This document shows, one piece after another, positions 1 through 7,071 of a stretch of DNA of 64,000 nucleotides. Each line of letters opens with the position of its first letter. The first letter of the stretch is position 1. The DNA is from Halopelagius fulvigenes. GTDB taxonomy: Archaea > Halobacteriota > Halobacteria > Halobacteriales > Haloferacaceae. Below the pieces are notes generated by a model. The model was not told the DNA's origin and ran no database searches. It was given only the letters and a program-made list of their open reading frames with translations. A program made the position numbers and the translations under genes. The stretch covers positions 620,001-684,000 of the forward strand of contig NZ_JBHSXH010000015.1 of NCBI RefSeq assembly GCF_042662625.1, in the 5' to 3' direction.

Positions 1-594
1 GCCGCGGCGGCGACGCTCGCGATCGGGTTGGCGATGCAGGACGTCCTGCAGAACTTCGTCGCGGGCGTGTTCATCTTCACCGACAAGCCGTTCAGAATCG
101 GCGACTGGATAGAGTGGGAGGGTAACTCCGGCATCGTCGAGGACATCAGCTTCCGCGTCACGCGGGTTCGGACGTTCGACAACGAACTGCTGACGGTGCC
201 GAACTCCGAACTGACCGACGGCGTCATCAAGAACCCCGTGGCGAAGGACAAACTCCGCCTGCAGGTGCCGTTCGGCATCGGCTACGACGACGACATCGAC
301 GCCGCGACGGAGATAATCGTGGCGGAGGCCGAGGCCAACCCAGACATCCTCGACGACCCCGCGCCGTCGGTCCGCCTGACGGAACTCGGCGACTCGTCGG
401 TCACGCTCACCTCGCGCGTCTGGATAGCGAACCCGAGTCGCTCCGACTTCGTGAAGACGCGCGCGAAGTACGTTCAGCGGGTGAAGGAACGGTTCGACGA
501 GGCGGGAATCGACATCCCGTACCCGAACCGGACGCTCAGCGGCGACCTGACCATCGCCGACTCCGATTCGCTCCGCGCCAGCGCGGACGACTGA
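1..594 (+). CDS. MscS family mechanosensitive ion channel, C-terminal part (5' end outside window)
   Basis: The frame is open from base 1, so the gene starts before the window. The first visible residues (LAIGLAMQDVLQNFVAGVFI) are the end of the pore-lining helix TM3 and its following segment. The beta domain (FRIGDWIEWEGNSGIVEDIS, then VPNSELTDGVIKN) and the alpha/beta C-terminal domain come next, all typical of the MscS family. These channels open on hypo-osmotic shock and release solutes, which suits a halophile facing dilution. About 197 codons are present, and a short acidic tail ends the protein. The next gene is convergent. Family assignment is firm; the number of N-terminal membrane helices cannot be seen. 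Confidence 0.93.
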   Translation, partial: AAAATLAIGLAMQDVLQNFVAGVFIFTDKPFRIGDWIEWEGNSGIVEDISFRVTRVRTFDNELLTVPNSELTDGVIKNPVAKDKLRLQVPFGIGYDDDIDAATEIIVAEAEANPDILDDPAPSVRLTELGDSSVTLTSRVWIANPSRSDFVKTRAKYVQRVKERFDEAGIDIPYPNRTLSGDLTIADSDSLRASADD

Positions 595-633
595 GCGCCG
601 AGCGACGCGAGAACCCCGTTTTCGTCCGGCGTC

Positions 634-1446
634 TTACAGTTCGATGCGTTCGACCAGTTGGTTCTCGGCCCGCGTGTTGACCGCGACGATGCGGATGTAG
701 TCTTCGAGCATCGAGTTGTCGAGCTTCGCCTTCAGGAGGTTGTCCACCTGATAGACGCCCGCGGCGTTGACCATCTCTATCTCGACGAGGACGGGCCGAC
801 TGTCGCCCGGTTCGAGGGCGACGTTGTCGATGGCCCGACTGGAGAGGGTGTTGATGCCGCGTCCGCCCTTCTCGTAGGGGATGCGCGACCGGCCGCGTTC
901 CATGTCGAGTGCGTCCGCGACGCGGATGACGCCCGCCTCCCGCGTGAGGGGGTCCTCCTCGGTGTGGTGACAGAGGATGGCGTGAAGCACCTCCGCCTTC
1001 ATCCGCACGGCGTCGGGCCTGTCGTAGAACTTCGGGAGGAAGCGGTCGAGAAGGTCCGCGGCGAGGGGGATGGAGTAGTAGGCGTGTTCGTCCCGGTGGA
1101 CGATGTGTCCGATGTCGTGGAGAGTGGCCGCGAGGGCGACGATGACCGGTTCGTCGGCCTCTTCGAGACCCTGGTCCGACGCGCCGTTGAACTTGACGCC
1201 GCCCGCCTTCAGGAGGTCGTACAGGCGGAGCGCGCGGTTACGGACGATTTCGATGTGCTTCGGACCGTGGTCGTTGTACCCCTTCCGCGTGACCGCGTTG
1301 ACGTTCTGCGCCTCGAGATACGCCTTCACCTCGGGGTCGTCAAGCAACTCCGGCAGTATCTCGTTCAGTTTCTCGTCGGGGTAGGCGTGGTCCTCTTCGG
1401 ACTGGTACTCACGCCCGCCGTCGTCGTCGCTGTCGGTCACGTCCAT
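634..1446 (-). CDS. HD domain metal-dependent phosphohydrolase
   Basis: A 270-residue soluble acidic protein. The HD-superfamily metal ligands are visible: HGPKHIEIV upstream, then the HD pair in LHDIGHIVHRDEH, then CHH and the distal Asp in RVADALDMERGR. HD proteins hydrolyse phosphate esters, often nucleotides or cyclic nucleotides; the substrate of this one cannot be read from sequence. It is a conserved single-domain haloarchaeal protein. It lies between convergent MscS and a co-directional peroxiredoxin, with about 60 bases between it and the latter. The start ATG is followed by a poorly conserved acidic N-terminus, so a slightly later start is possible. Confidence 0.85.
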   Translation of the reverse strand: MDVTDSDDDGGREYQSEEDHAYPDEKLNEILPELLDDPEVKAYLEAQNVNAVTRKGYNDHGPKHIEIVRNRALRLYDLLKAGGVKFNGASDQGLEEADEPVIVALAATLHDIGHIVHRDEHAYYSIPLAADLLDRFLPKFYDRPDAVRMKAEVLHAILCHHTEEDPLTREAGVIRVADALDMERGRSRIPYEKGGRGINTLSSRAIDNVALEPGDSRPVLVEIEMVNAAGVYQVDNLLKAKLDNSMLEDYIRIVAVNTRAENQLVERIEL

Positions 1447-1506
1447 GCGCCGTTCCGTTCGTGACGCAGGCGCAAATACCTCCGGGTATCGGCGGCGTCG
1501 GCGTCC

Positions 1507-1986
1507 TCAGGCGCGCGCCGTCTCGGCGGCGTCGGCGACTTCCTCGTAGTCGGGTTCCGCGCCGGGGTCGTCGCTCACCCACGCGTACGTCACCTCGCCG
1601 GACCCGTCCACGACGAACACCGCCCGTTTCGCCACCTCCTCGACGCCGTACTTCTCGAAGTCCATCGAGACGCCGTACTCGCGGACTATCTCGCGGTTCG
1701 TGTCGCTGAGGAGGGGGAAGTTCAGGTCGTTCTGTTCGCGGAACTCGTTCAGCGCGAACGGCGTATCGACGCTGATTCCGAACACCGTCGCGCCGACGTC
1801 CTCGAAGTTCGCCATCCGGTCGCGGAACGTGCACATCTCCGTCGTGCACGTACTCGTGAACGCCGCCGGGAAGAACGCGAGGACGAGTGGTGCGTCGTCG
1901 AGGCGGTCCGAGAGCGTCAGGGTGTTCACGTCGCCGTCCGCCATCGGTGCGGTAAAGTCTGGGGCGTCGTCGCCGACTTCGACCAT
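1507..1986 (-). CDS. Peroxiredoxin (AhpC/TSA, BCP-like)
   Basis: A 159-residue thioredoxin-fold peroxidase that reduces peroxides using reduced thiols. The peroxidatic motif is in FFPAAFTSTCTTEMCTFRD, with the expected Pro-x3-Thr-x2-Cys arrangement and a second Cys four residues on, as in several archaeal BCP/AhpE-like enzymes. The open frame extends upstream to 2247, but that extension is Arg-rich and lacks haloarchaeal codon character. The start at 1986 (residues MVEVGDDAPDFTAP) matches the normal N-terminus of the family. It may be co-transcribed with the HD gene downstream. Confidence 0.92.
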   Translation of the reverse strand: MVEVGDDAPDFTAPMADGDVNTLTLSDRLDDAPLVLAFFPAAFTSTCTTEMCTFRDRMANFEDVGATVFGISVDTPFALNEFREQNDLNFPLLSDTNREIVREYGVSMDFEKYGVEEVAKRAVFVVDGSGEVTYAWVSDDPGAEPDYEEVADAAETARA

Positions 1987-2205
1987 GGGCGTCGTTCGGC
2001 CGCGGCGGTGTTGAATGTTCTCCAACCGAGACGCGTTCGGCGTTCGATGCGGGGGTTTCCACCGTCGACCGTCGGGGCGTCGAGCGACGGAGCGCTCTCT
2101 CCGGACCGTCGTTCGAATATCCGCGGTGTTGCGGGCCGACTCGGGAGAATTCGGCCGGTATCCCGCACTCTCGGAGCGAGAAACGTTACGTTGAGGGAGC
2201 AAAAA

Positions 2206-2214
2206 GCCTATAAT
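2206..2214 (+). promoter_or_regulatory. Probable TATA box for tatA
   Basis: The sequence GCCTATAAT is centred about 31 bases upstream of the ATG at 2241, in an otherwise GC-rich region. This spacing fits a transcript with a very short leader and supports the choice of 2241 over the upstream TTG at 2232. Confidence 0.6.
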
Positions 2215-2240
2215 CGAGACTAGGTTAGCATTTGGTAGTG

Positions 2241-2507
2241 ATGTCACCGACCATGACCCCCCTCTTCCCGGGGATACCTGGCGGGCCGGAACTGCTCATC
2301 GTTCTGCTCGTCCTCGTGTTGCTGTTCGGCGCGAACAAGATTCCCAAGCTCGCTCGCTCCACGGGTCAGGCGATGGGCGAGTTCAAGCGCGGACGCAACG
2401 AAATCGAGGAGGAACTGCAGGACATGCAGGGCGAAAACGAGGACGAGGAGTCCGAGGCGACCGCCTCGACTTCGACCGAGAAGTCCACCTCGACCGAAAC
2501 CAACTGA
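2241..2507 (+). CDS. tatA: Sec-independent protein translocase TatA
   Basis: An 88-residue protein with the TatA/E layout: a short N-terminus, one transmembrane helix (GPELLIVLLVLVLLFGANK), the FG-x-(N/K)-KIP hinge, an amphipathic helix (LARSTGQAMGEFKRGRNEIEE), and an acidic Ser/Thr-rich tail. TatA oligomerises with TatC to move folded proteins across the membrane, the dominant export route in haloarchaea; several Tat substrates are encoded in this window (halocyanin at 35993, lipoprotein at 49660). An in-frame TTG at 2232 and another ATG at 2253 are alternative starts. tRNA-Arg follows 72 bases downstream. Confidence 0.95.
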   Translation: MSPTMTPLFPGIPGGPELLIVLLVLVLLFGANKIPKLARSTGQAMGEFKRGRNEIEEELQDMQGENEDEESEATASTSTEKSTSTETN

Positions 2508-2548
2508 GCAGTTCCGTTCTCCGCCCGCGGTCTTTCGAATCACACCCG

Positions 2549-2554
2549 TTTTAG
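2549..2554 (+). promoter_or_regulatory. Probable TATA box for tRNA-Arg
   Basis: TTTTAG, centred 28 bases upstream of the first base of the tRNA, the only AT-rich hexamer in the right place. Confidence 0.45.
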
Positions 2555-2579
2555 TCGATGCTCTCTTACTCTCCGTCGA

Positions 2580-2652
2580 GGGCGTGTGGCCTAGTGGACA
2601 GGGCGAGAGGTTCCTAACCTCTCGATCGCGGGTTCGAATCCCGTCACGCCCG
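2580..2652 (+). tRNA. tRNA-Arg (anticodon CCU)
   Basis: The acceptor stem GGGCGUG pairs with CACGCCC, with G as discriminator and no encoded CCA. The anticodon stem AGAGG/CCUCU encloses the seven-base loop UUCCUAA, giving anticodon CCU, which reads AGG. The T arm is GCGGGTTCGAATCCCGT. No intron is present. A 17-base copy of the tRNA 3' end recurs 135 bases downstream (2774-2790), so this gene has probably served as an integration site. Confidence 0.95.
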
Positions 2653-2655
2653 TTC
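2639..2655 (+). repeat. att-like direct repeat, copy 1 (within tRNA-Arg 3' end)
   Basis: TCCCGTCACGCCCGTTC covers the 3' half of the T arm and the acceptor strand of tRNA-Arg. It is identical to 2774-2790. Such tRNA-end duplications arise when tyrosine recombinases insert elements into tRNA genes. Confidence 0.65.
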
Positions 2656-2773
2656 ACCTCACTTCGTTCGGTTCACGGGCGTTCCTGAGTCCCACTCGCT
2701 TCGTCTGCGGGCGACGACAGGTCGCCCGCACGGCCAGCGAGACGGCGAAGCTGTCTCGTGTTGCTCGCGGGAC

Positions 2774-2790
2774 TCCCGTCACGCCCGTTC
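2774..2790 (+). repeat. att-like direct repeat, copy 2
   Basis: A perfect 17-base copy of 2639-2655, outside any gene. It marks the left edge of an AT-rich stretch that runs through the Nudix gene to about 3900. No integrase gene is present nearby. Confidence 0.6.
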
Positions 2791-3090
2791 TCCTCTCAAT
2801 CGCTTCAGATTGAGCGTACAGCGTCTCGTTGTGGCGGGACGACCGCTCGTTCCGAGATTGATTCGAACACGTCACGCGGCGCACCGCAGCGTCGTCACGG
2901 CTTCCGCTAAGTCCGAGCCGCGACGGCGTACTAATATATTATCCAGTAATACCGAACTATACGGTGGTCCCTTTCCAAGACGTTGGAAGACGGATTAGCT
3001 GCTAAGTACAGATGACCCATCTATCGCTCAGTACCGGTGTCTCTCACCTCAACCAAACCTAGGCCGGAGAGTGCAAGGAATATCTTACAC
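2791..3090. other. AT-rich intergenic stretch, no gene seen
   Basis: From about 2900 base composition becomes much more AT-rich than the flanking chromosome (for example TACTAATATATTATCCAGTA near 2930). Open frames here are short and lack haloarchaeal codon or amino-acid character. It is probably residual DNA of an integrated element together with the downstream Nudix gene. Confidence 0.5.
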
Positions 3091-3621
3091 TTAGGCAGGA
3101 TAGGGTCTCGTCCGTATCTCGTCAAACAATACGTTCTCAGGTGGCTTTGCAAACCAATCCATTTCGGCGATTTCGCCTTCACGGGGACGTAATTCTCCGC
3201 CATTTAGTTCCCCATGGAATGTTACAATTAGTTCAAATACTGATGGATCATCGGATTCAGCGTTCTGATTCTCGATTATATGAACATCGCAAAGGCCTGT
3301 GAGTCTACACTCAGCACCTGTTTCTTCTTTGACTTCCCGCTTTGCAGTTGCTTCGTAAGACTCACCGACTTCGGCTTTTCCTCCTGGATCTCCCCATCCT
3401 TTGTCTCCCTCGTTCCGTACTAGTAGAACTTCCCCGTTTTCGTTGGTTAGCCAGACACCTGCGCCGCCGAGTGTCCCTTGTTCAAAACGTTCACCGATAT
3501 TGTCGTACCGTTCCCCTGAATGCTCCCACGTTTTTTCAACAACAGTAAACTCTTCATATTCGTCTTCCAACCTACATACTGTTTCTTCGACTTTTCTTTC
3601 ACTCCTTTCTCTAATCGACAT
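3091..3621 (-). CDS. NUDIX hydrolase, AT-rich and probably acquired
   Basis: A 176-residue protein. The Nudix box is complete at about residues 81-103: G81, five residues, E87, seven residues, then REVKEETGA. These enzymes cleave a nucleoside diphosphate linked to another moiety using Mg2+ bound by the box glutamates; the substrate is unknown. The gene is markedly AT-rich, with many A/T-ending codons, unlike almost every other gene in the window. It sits beyond a duplicated tRNA-Arg end, which suggests horizontal transfer. A TAAGTAAA sequence lies about 28 bases upstream of the start. The first 50 residues form a charged N-terminal segment common in haloarchaeal Nudix proteins. Confidence 0.9.
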   Translation of the reverse strand: MSIRERSERKVEETVCRLEDEYEEFTVVEKTWEHSGERYDNIGERFEQGTLGGAGVWLTNENGEVLLVRNEGDKGWGDPGGKAEVGESYEATAKREVKEETGAECRLTGLCDVHIIENQNAESDDPSVFELIVTFHGELNGGELRPREGEIAEMDWFAKPPENVLFDEIRTRPYPA

Positions 3622-3938
3622 TATCTGATTCTAAGTGATCCCTCCCTTTACTTAGACCCTCTATTCTTATCAGTAATCGAACCGGCATCTTCAGGAAGGT
3701 CGTGATGGTGAAGATGCTCGATTTGCACGCTCTACCTATCGTTCTCATTTGAGCAGAAATCCGGTAGAGTTGCTCACTTGATACTCACAAAGCCCCGTTC
3801 TCTGAGTGTTCCCTCGCTCTTATGACTCACATCGTTCTGTCTTGAACCTCTGTTCCTGACGACAGCGGCAGTGGATACGTCGCTCTCGGCCGCGCTCCGG
3901 TATGAAAGTTGAAATGGACTTGGCCCCCATTCTGGGTG
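3622..3938. other. Intergenic region, AT-rich in its left half
   Basis: The left part holds the probable promoter of the Nudix gene (reverse strand, TTTACTTA near 3648). The rest has no convincing coding frame: open frames in all six phases are Arg/Ser-rich shadows. GC content returns to the chromosomal level near 3900. Confidence 0.4.
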
Positions 3939-5165
3939 ATGACATCTCGGGCGAACGCCGTGTCTCCGGCCGAGGGGAGAGGTGCCGTCGTCGCGTTCGG
4001 CGGGTTCCACCTCGTACTCGGAGTGGGATTGGCGGTCGTGGAACTCCTCCAAGGGAGGGCGGTGTCGAACATCTTAGTCGTCTCGCTGTACGTCACCGTC
4101 CCGGGGGTCGTACTCCTCTACGGCGGATATCGGCTCCCGCGTACCGACATCGACCCCCAGTTCTATCCGACCATCGCGTACTGGTGTCTCGGCGGATTCG
4201 GGCTGATGCTCGCCAGCCTCGCCCTCTATCAGTTCGAACCCGCCGAGAGCATCAGCGACCCGGTTCGAGGCTTCCTCGTCCTCACGGCGTTCGGTACCGT
4301 CGCCGGCTTCGGCGTCGGGAGTCGCGATGCGTTGGCGAAGACGCGCGCTCTCACCGTCGAGTCGCGTAACGAAGAACTGGAGCGAACGAAGGCGAAACTC
4401 CAGAAGACGGTGGACCGACTCGAAGAGTCGAACCGCAAACTCGGGGAATCCAACGAGCGCTTAGAGCAGTTCGCCTACGTCGTCTCCCACGACCTCCAAG
4501 AGCCGTTGCGCATGGTCACGAACTACCTCACGCTCATCGAGGACCGGTACGGCGAGAAACTGGACGAGGACGGCGAGGAGTTCCTCGAGTACGCCGTCGA
4601 CGGCGCGGAACGGATGCACGAGATGATCGAGGGGTTACTCAAACTGTCCCGCCTCGGGACGGAGGAGGAGACGTTCCAACAGGTCGACCTGCGCGAGGTG
4701 CTCACCGACGTTCAGAAGCACCTCGAAATGCGGATCAGCGAGAGCGACGCCACCGTAGAAGTGGGCGAGTTACACTCCGTCGAGGGGGACCCCGACCAAC
4801 TGCGCCAACTGCTCCAGAACCTGGTGAGTAACGCTCTCGAGTACAGCGGTGACGCACCCCCGAAAGTGTCCATCTCCGCTCGGAAGGACGGGGACTCGGA
4901 GGTGAGAGTCTCCGTTCGAGACGAGGGAATCGGCATCGACCCGGACGAACAGGAGCGCATCTTCGAGATTTTCCAGCGACTCCACACCCGAGAGGAGTAC
5001 TCCGGTACCGGCATCGGGTTGGCGCTCTGTCAGCGAATCGTCGAACGTCACGGCGGCGAGATCTGGGTCGAGTCGGAACCCGGCGAGGGGTCGACGTTCT
5101 CGTTTACGCTCCCAGCCGCCGAGACGCGAACGCGGCGAGCGAACCGACAGCCCCCGGACCAATGA
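3939..5165 (+). CDS. Membrane histidine kinase
   Basis: A 408-residue sensor kinase. Residues about 15-130 contain four hydrophobic segments (VAFGGFHLVLGVGLAVVELL, then SNILVVSLYVTVPGVVLLYG, YWCLGGFGLMLASLALY, FLVLTAFGTVAGFGVG), with no PAS domain. A coiled coil (about 140-180) leads to the HisKA phospho-acceptor in VVSHDLQEPLRMV and then a HATPase_c domain with N (NLVSNALEYS), G1 (DEGIGI), F (FQRLH) and G2 (GTGIGLALC) boxes. No receiver is fused. ATG 3939 is preferred over an upstream TTG at 3909. The catalytic core is nearly the same as that of the kinase at 27811-30108, so the two are recent paralogues or share a swapped module. The signal sensed is unknown. Confidence 0.88.
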   Translation: MTSRANAVSPAEGRGAVVAFGGFHLVLGVGLAVVELLQGRAVSNILVVSLYVTVPGVVLLYGGYRLPRTDIDPQFYPTIAYWCLGGFGLMLASLALYQFEPAESISDPVRGFLVLTAFGTVAGFGVGSRDALAKTRALTVESRNEELERTKAKLQKTVDRLEESNRKLGESNERLEQFAYVVSHDLQEPLRMVTNYLTLIEDRYGEKLDEDGEEFLEYAVDGAERMHEMIEGLLKLSRLGTEEETFQQVDLREVLTDVQKHLEMRISESDATVEVGELHSVEGDPDQLRQLLQNLVSNALEYSGDAPPKVSISARKDGDSEVRVSVRDEGIGIDPDEQERIFEIFQRLHTREEYSGTGIGLALCQRIVERHGGEIWVESEPGEGSTFSFTLPAAETRTRRANRQPPDQ

Positions 5166-5220
5166 CAGATCTTGATAATTGGGGCGCCAAGAATATAGCA
5201 CTCGTTTATAATTTCAACTC

Positions 5221-5628
5221 ATGCCATCGTTACGGGAGTTGCTTCCGAAGCGGATTCGGAGGAGCTACGCACTCACGTTTCTCACGGGTATCGTAGTCGT
5301 TCTGCTGGTGATGGGGAGCATCTCGGCGTACGCCTACACGGACAGCCAAGAATCGGTCAAAGAGGACGTCGCGGGCGTGAGCGCTCAGACGACCGCCGAG
5401 GCGCAGAACGTCTCCGCCGCCTCCGAGGAACAGACGTCGTCGCTGACGGAGGTATCGACCAGCGTCCAATCGCTCGCCGACAGGGCCGAACGGTTGCACT
5501 CGCTCCTCGAACAGTTCGAGGTGCAAGCGGCGTCCGCCCCGACCGACGCGGGCGCCGAGACGGCGGCAGACGCCGCACCCGCCGCGGCCGACGGTGGAGA
5601 GTCCGCCGAAGCACAGTCCGACGACTGA
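5221..5628 (+). pseudogene. Methyl-accepting chemotaxis transducer with large internal deletion (mini-transducer)
   Basis: A 135-residue frame that joins the two ends of a haloarchaeal Htr transducer. Residues 1-45 are the N-terminal cytoplasmic leader and first membrane helix (LLPKRIRRSY, then FLTGIVVVLLVMGSISAYAY). At about residue 48-52 the sequence jumps straight into the extreme C-terminus of the signalling domain (TTAEAQNVSAASEEQTSSL, then SLADRAERLHSLLEQFEV) and an Ala-rich tail. The extracellular domain, TM2, HAMP and the CheA/CheW-binding hairpin tip are missing. The fusion is in frame and retains an upstream TATA-like element (AAGAATATAGC near 5187-5197), so it could be expressed as a small one-helix protein. 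It cannot signal conventionally. Confidence 0.75.
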
Positions 5629-5748
5629 CGCCGCCGCCTCCCCGATTTTCCCGTTTTCCGGTCCTCTTCGACTCGCGCCGCGAACCGTAGCCGTCGATAA
5701 GCGATCGGACCCCGTACGCACCCCACCGCGCGCCTCGGCCGTCGAGAA

Positions 5749-6681
5749 CTAGAGGTAGCCCATGGACCGCAGGTGTTCGCGAGCCCGTTCGTCGAGTTCG
5801 TCGTCGCGCTTTCGCTCGTATCCGCCCTGCGCGTCCCCCGCGACGATGTCCTTCCGGTCGCCCGTGTCGTGGACGAACCACGGAACCTCCACCATCTCCT
5901 CGACGTAGAGCCGACTCGGGTGACCGTAACTCCGAATCGGAATCGGACGCTCCCGTTCGCCGAGCAACATCCCGTGGTCCGCGGTGACGACGCTCCGCCC
6001 CCGCAGGTCCCGCAGGAGGGGGACGACCTCGTCGAGGGCGAGTTCGAGGTTCTCGCGGTACACCGTCTCGAAGTACTCGTCGGGAACGTCGCGGACGCCG
6101 CGGAACTGTTCGGACAGCGGATTCGGCGCTAAGTCGGGGAACAGTTCCCGGCCCCGAGTGCCGATGTACGGCGCGTGCGGTTGGACGAAGTGAACGACGA
6201 GTCGCTTCTTCGGGTACTTCTCGGCCGCCTCCCGCGCCGCGTCGGCGACGGTAGAGGGGTGGACGCCGTCTTCGCCGAAGTCGATGCCCTCCTCCCAGAC
6301 GTCCACCGTCGCGTGCAGGTTCACGTCCACCCCATCTCGGAAGACGTTCTCCTGATACAGCATCGTCGAGGCGGTGACGTAGACGGTGTCGCGTAGGTCG
6401 CGCCCGTGGAAGTTGCCGCGGAGGAACTCCTTCGTCGCCGACCCGCGGGAGGTCCGCGACTCCAGTTCACCGTCGATTTCGTACTCCGAAACCGCCTCGG
6501 CGAAGTAGTCGTACCGGCATCCGTCGAGGATGAGGAGGTTGTCCCAGTCTTCCTCGAAGATGTCCGTACCGTCCGGATTGTACGCTCGTCGGCCTGCCCG
6601 GTCCCAGAAGCGTCGATTGAGTTCTCGGAGGCCGACCTGCGGGTTCTCTAGTCCGTACCGGATTTGGCTGGCCGAGTACAT
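5749..6681 (-). CDS. Sulfatase-like / alkaline phosphatase superfamily protein
   Basis: A 310-residue protein of the alkaline phosphatase superfamily. The N-terminal metal and nucleophile region reads LLILDGCRYDYF (D53, C55) and the distal metal-binding motif is VVTADHGMLLGE, with a conserved HFVQPHAPY between. Haloarchaea carry many such proteins, often in surface-polysaccharide or N-glycosylation loci, where they may move sulfate or phosphate-linked groups. Whether C55 can be matured to formylglycine is unclear because the canonical C/S-x-P-x-R sulfatase signature is absent. No signal peptide is visible, so it is probably cytoplasmic. It is transcribed away from the pilus operon. Confidence 0.8.
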   Translation of the reverse strand: MYSASQIRYGLENPQVGLRELNRRFWDRAGRRAYNPDGTDIFEEDWDNLLILDGCRYDYFAEAVSEYEIDGELESRTSRGSATKEFLRGNFHGRDLRDTVYVTASTMLYQENVFRDGVDVNLHATVDVWEEGIDFGEDGVHPSTVADAAREAAEKYPKKRLVVHFVQPHAPYIGTRGRELFPDLAPNPLSEQFRGVRDVPDEYFETVYRENLELALDEVVPLLRDLRGRSVVTADHGMLLGERERPIPIRSYGHPSRLYVEEMVEVPWFVHDTGDRKDIVAGDAQGGYERKRDDELDERAREHLRSMGYL

Positions 6682-6810
6682 ACTCCGGACCGTACGGACG
6701 ACGAGGTATGGTTACTGTTTGCGTTCTCCGACACCGTCGAGAGATACGTCCAATTTATCTGATAGCACGGGATTCGTAACTATGTTTTTCTGACTACATG
6801 TCAGTCCGAC

Positions 6811-6826
6811 GCGGCGCGCGCGCCGC
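6811..6826. repeat. 16-base perfect GC palindrome
   Basis: GCGGCGCGCGCGCCGC is self-complementary and alternates purine and pyrimidine, within an otherwise AT-rich spacer. It could form a cruciform or Z-DNA, or be a protein-binding site. It is not followed by a T tract, so a terminator is unlikely. Confidence 0.5.
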
Positions 6827-6973
6827 GGCTTAACCACCGATTACGTCGCCGACCGATGCCGGTCAAGTGACGTTTAAGCAACACATACGTTTGGAACGTC
6901 GAGAATGGCGCTATCGGCTTTATCCGGACGTTCGGTTCCTTTCACGGATTAATTCTATCTGCAATATAGATGT

Positions 6974-6992
6974 TACATGTCTGGTTCATGTA
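6974..6992. promoter_or_regulatory. Inverted repeat TACATG-N7-CATGTA, possible operator
   Basis: Perfect six-base arms with a seven-base spacer lie about 80-98 bases upstream of the pilus ATPase start. The left arm extends to TACATGTC, which also occurs at 6795-6802. Confidence 0.4.
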
Positions 6993-7040
6993 GTATACTG
7001 TTAGATTTCAGACTGAACGACTTGTTAAATCTCCAGAAGT

Positions 7041-7050
7041 CTTTTTGATA
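7041..7050 (+). promoter_or_regulatory. Probable TATA box for the pilus-like operon
   Basis: CTTTTTGATA is centred about 26 bases upstream of ATG 7072, the spacing of a leaderless haloarchaeal transcript. This supports ATG 7072 over the in-frame codon at 7045. Confidence 0.5.
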
Positions 7051-7071
7051 GGGGGTGTCCACCGGAGAACA

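Larger units (their letters stand above)
6682..7071. other. Divergent intergenic control region (390 bp)
   Basis: No gene is seen. The stretch separates the divergent sulfatase-like gene and the pilus operon. It is AT-rich except for a 16-base GC palindrome at 6811-6826, and it carries two copies of TACATGTC (6795-6802 and 6974-6981), the second forming an inverted repeat with CATGTA at 6987-6992. It probably holds operators for one or both genes. Confidence 0.5.

Noticed and set aside
658..1464. Forward open frame of 268 codons opposite the HD gene
   Set aside because: It is the antisense shadow of a gene with clear HD motifs and has no recognisable motif of its own.
2244..2657. Reverse-strand open frame beginning MNGRDGIRTRDREVRNLSPC
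   Set aside because: It is the antisense of tRNA-Arg and of tatA. The sequence pattern is a well-known false translation across tRNA genes.
3021..3203. Small reverse-strand frame overlapping the Nudix 3' end
   Set aside because: AT-rich and overlapping the Nudix gene in another frame, with no start context or motif.
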